Below, one piece after another: positions 54,378 to 54,488 of a DNA stretch of 54,488 nt. Position 1 is the first letter of the stretch. Each line of letters begins with the position of its first letter. The translations under genes and the position numbers were made by a program. Below the pieces are notes generated by a model. That model made no database searches. It was not told the DNA's origin and worked only from the letters and a program-made list of their open reading frames with translations. The stretch is taken from assembly GCF_000372805.1 (NCBI RefSeq), contig NZ_KB889875.1, positions 106,160 through 160,647 of the forward strand, in the 5' to 3' direction. This DNA is from Marinobacter gelidimuriae (GTDB taxonomy: Bacteria; Pseudomonadota; Gammaproteobacteria; Pseudomonadales; Oleiphilaceae).

Positions 54378-54488
54378 GCGCCAATAAATCAGCACCTACA
54401 TTTCGGCTCGCCGATTGCACACACTGACTTCCTCACCCATTCCATGAGGAATCAGCATGACCCCAACCGAACGAGCACACGTCTGGCA
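54374..54488 (+). mobile_element. Left end of an IS66-family insertion sequence
   Basis: The segment starts with GTAAGCG, the conserved first bases of IS66-family terminal inverted repeats, at the exact point where the ketosynthase frame breaks. About 80 bp later an open frame begins that looks like the IS66 accessory protein TnpA. IS66 elements usually duplicate 8 bp of target, which here would be TGTACGGC (54,366-54,373). The right end and the duplicate lie outside the window, so this is not confirmed. Confidence 0.82.
54457..54488 (+). CDS. tnpA: IS66 accessory protein TnpA (start only)
   Basis: Only the first ten codons are visible (MTPTERAHVW). This start is typical of the small TnpA proteins of one IS66 subgroup. 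A TGAGGA ribosome site lies 7 bases upstream. The gene continues beyond the right edge of the window. Confidence 0.65.
   Translation, partial: MTPTERAHVW

Overview
The window looks like a chromosome segment of a marine gammaproteobacterium, most likely Marinobacter or a close relative. This is inferred from the conserved block gyrA-serC-pheA-hisC-tyrA/aroA-cmk-rpsA-ihfB-lapA-lapB-pyrF, which has the order known from Pseudomonas-like genomes, and from the protein sequences. No database search was possible.

Layout. (1) 1-327: remnant of an IS66-family transposase on the minus strand, running off the left edge. (2) 0.5-6.5 kb: an AaeXAB-type efflux set, a gamma-glutamyltranspeptidase with a repetitive signal peptide (minus strand), and purU. 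(3) 6.6-20.3 kb: housekeeping block for DNA gyrase, serine and aromatic amino acid synthesis, ribosomal protein S1, IHF-beta, LapA/LapB and PyrF, closed by a terminator shared with a convergent tRNA-Asn. (4) 20.4-33.1 kb: aminotransferase, uvrB, a decayed GNAT/C39 plus RimK-like pair, a CDF transporter, pyrD, rmf, rlmKL, three palindromic repeats, a small unknown protein and an M18 aminopeptidase. (5) 33.1-54.4 kb: an aryl polyene (APE) biosynthetic cluster. (6) 54,374 to the end: the left end of an IS66-family element inserted in a ketosynthase gene of that cluster.

The APE cluster follows the known order apeC-D-E-F-G-H-I-J-K-L-M-N-O-P-Q-R, with changes. apeH and apeI are fused. apeJ is split into a glycosyltransferase and an acyltransferase. 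A MIO-type aromatic ammonia-lyase sits between J and K. A flavin-dependent halogenase-like protein sits between M and N. After apeR comes an extra module: a membrane methyltransferase, an ABC ATPase and permease, a third acyl carrier protein and a further ketosynthase. In the inferred pathway, the lyase makes an aryl-acrylate starter, ApeH loads it on a carrier protein, ApeO/ApeC/ApeR with ApeQ, ApeI and ApeP build the conjugated chain, and ApeL/ApeM with the acyl- and glycosyltransferases handle envelope attachment. The halogenase could halogenate the aryl head, as in the brominated xanthomonadins.

Two lesions suggest the cluster is decaying or recently inactivated. apeF carries a one-base deletion in an A run, and the last ketosynthase is cut by the IS two codons after its catalytic cysteine codon. 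The nearby GNAT/C39 and RimK-like pair is also broken in both members.
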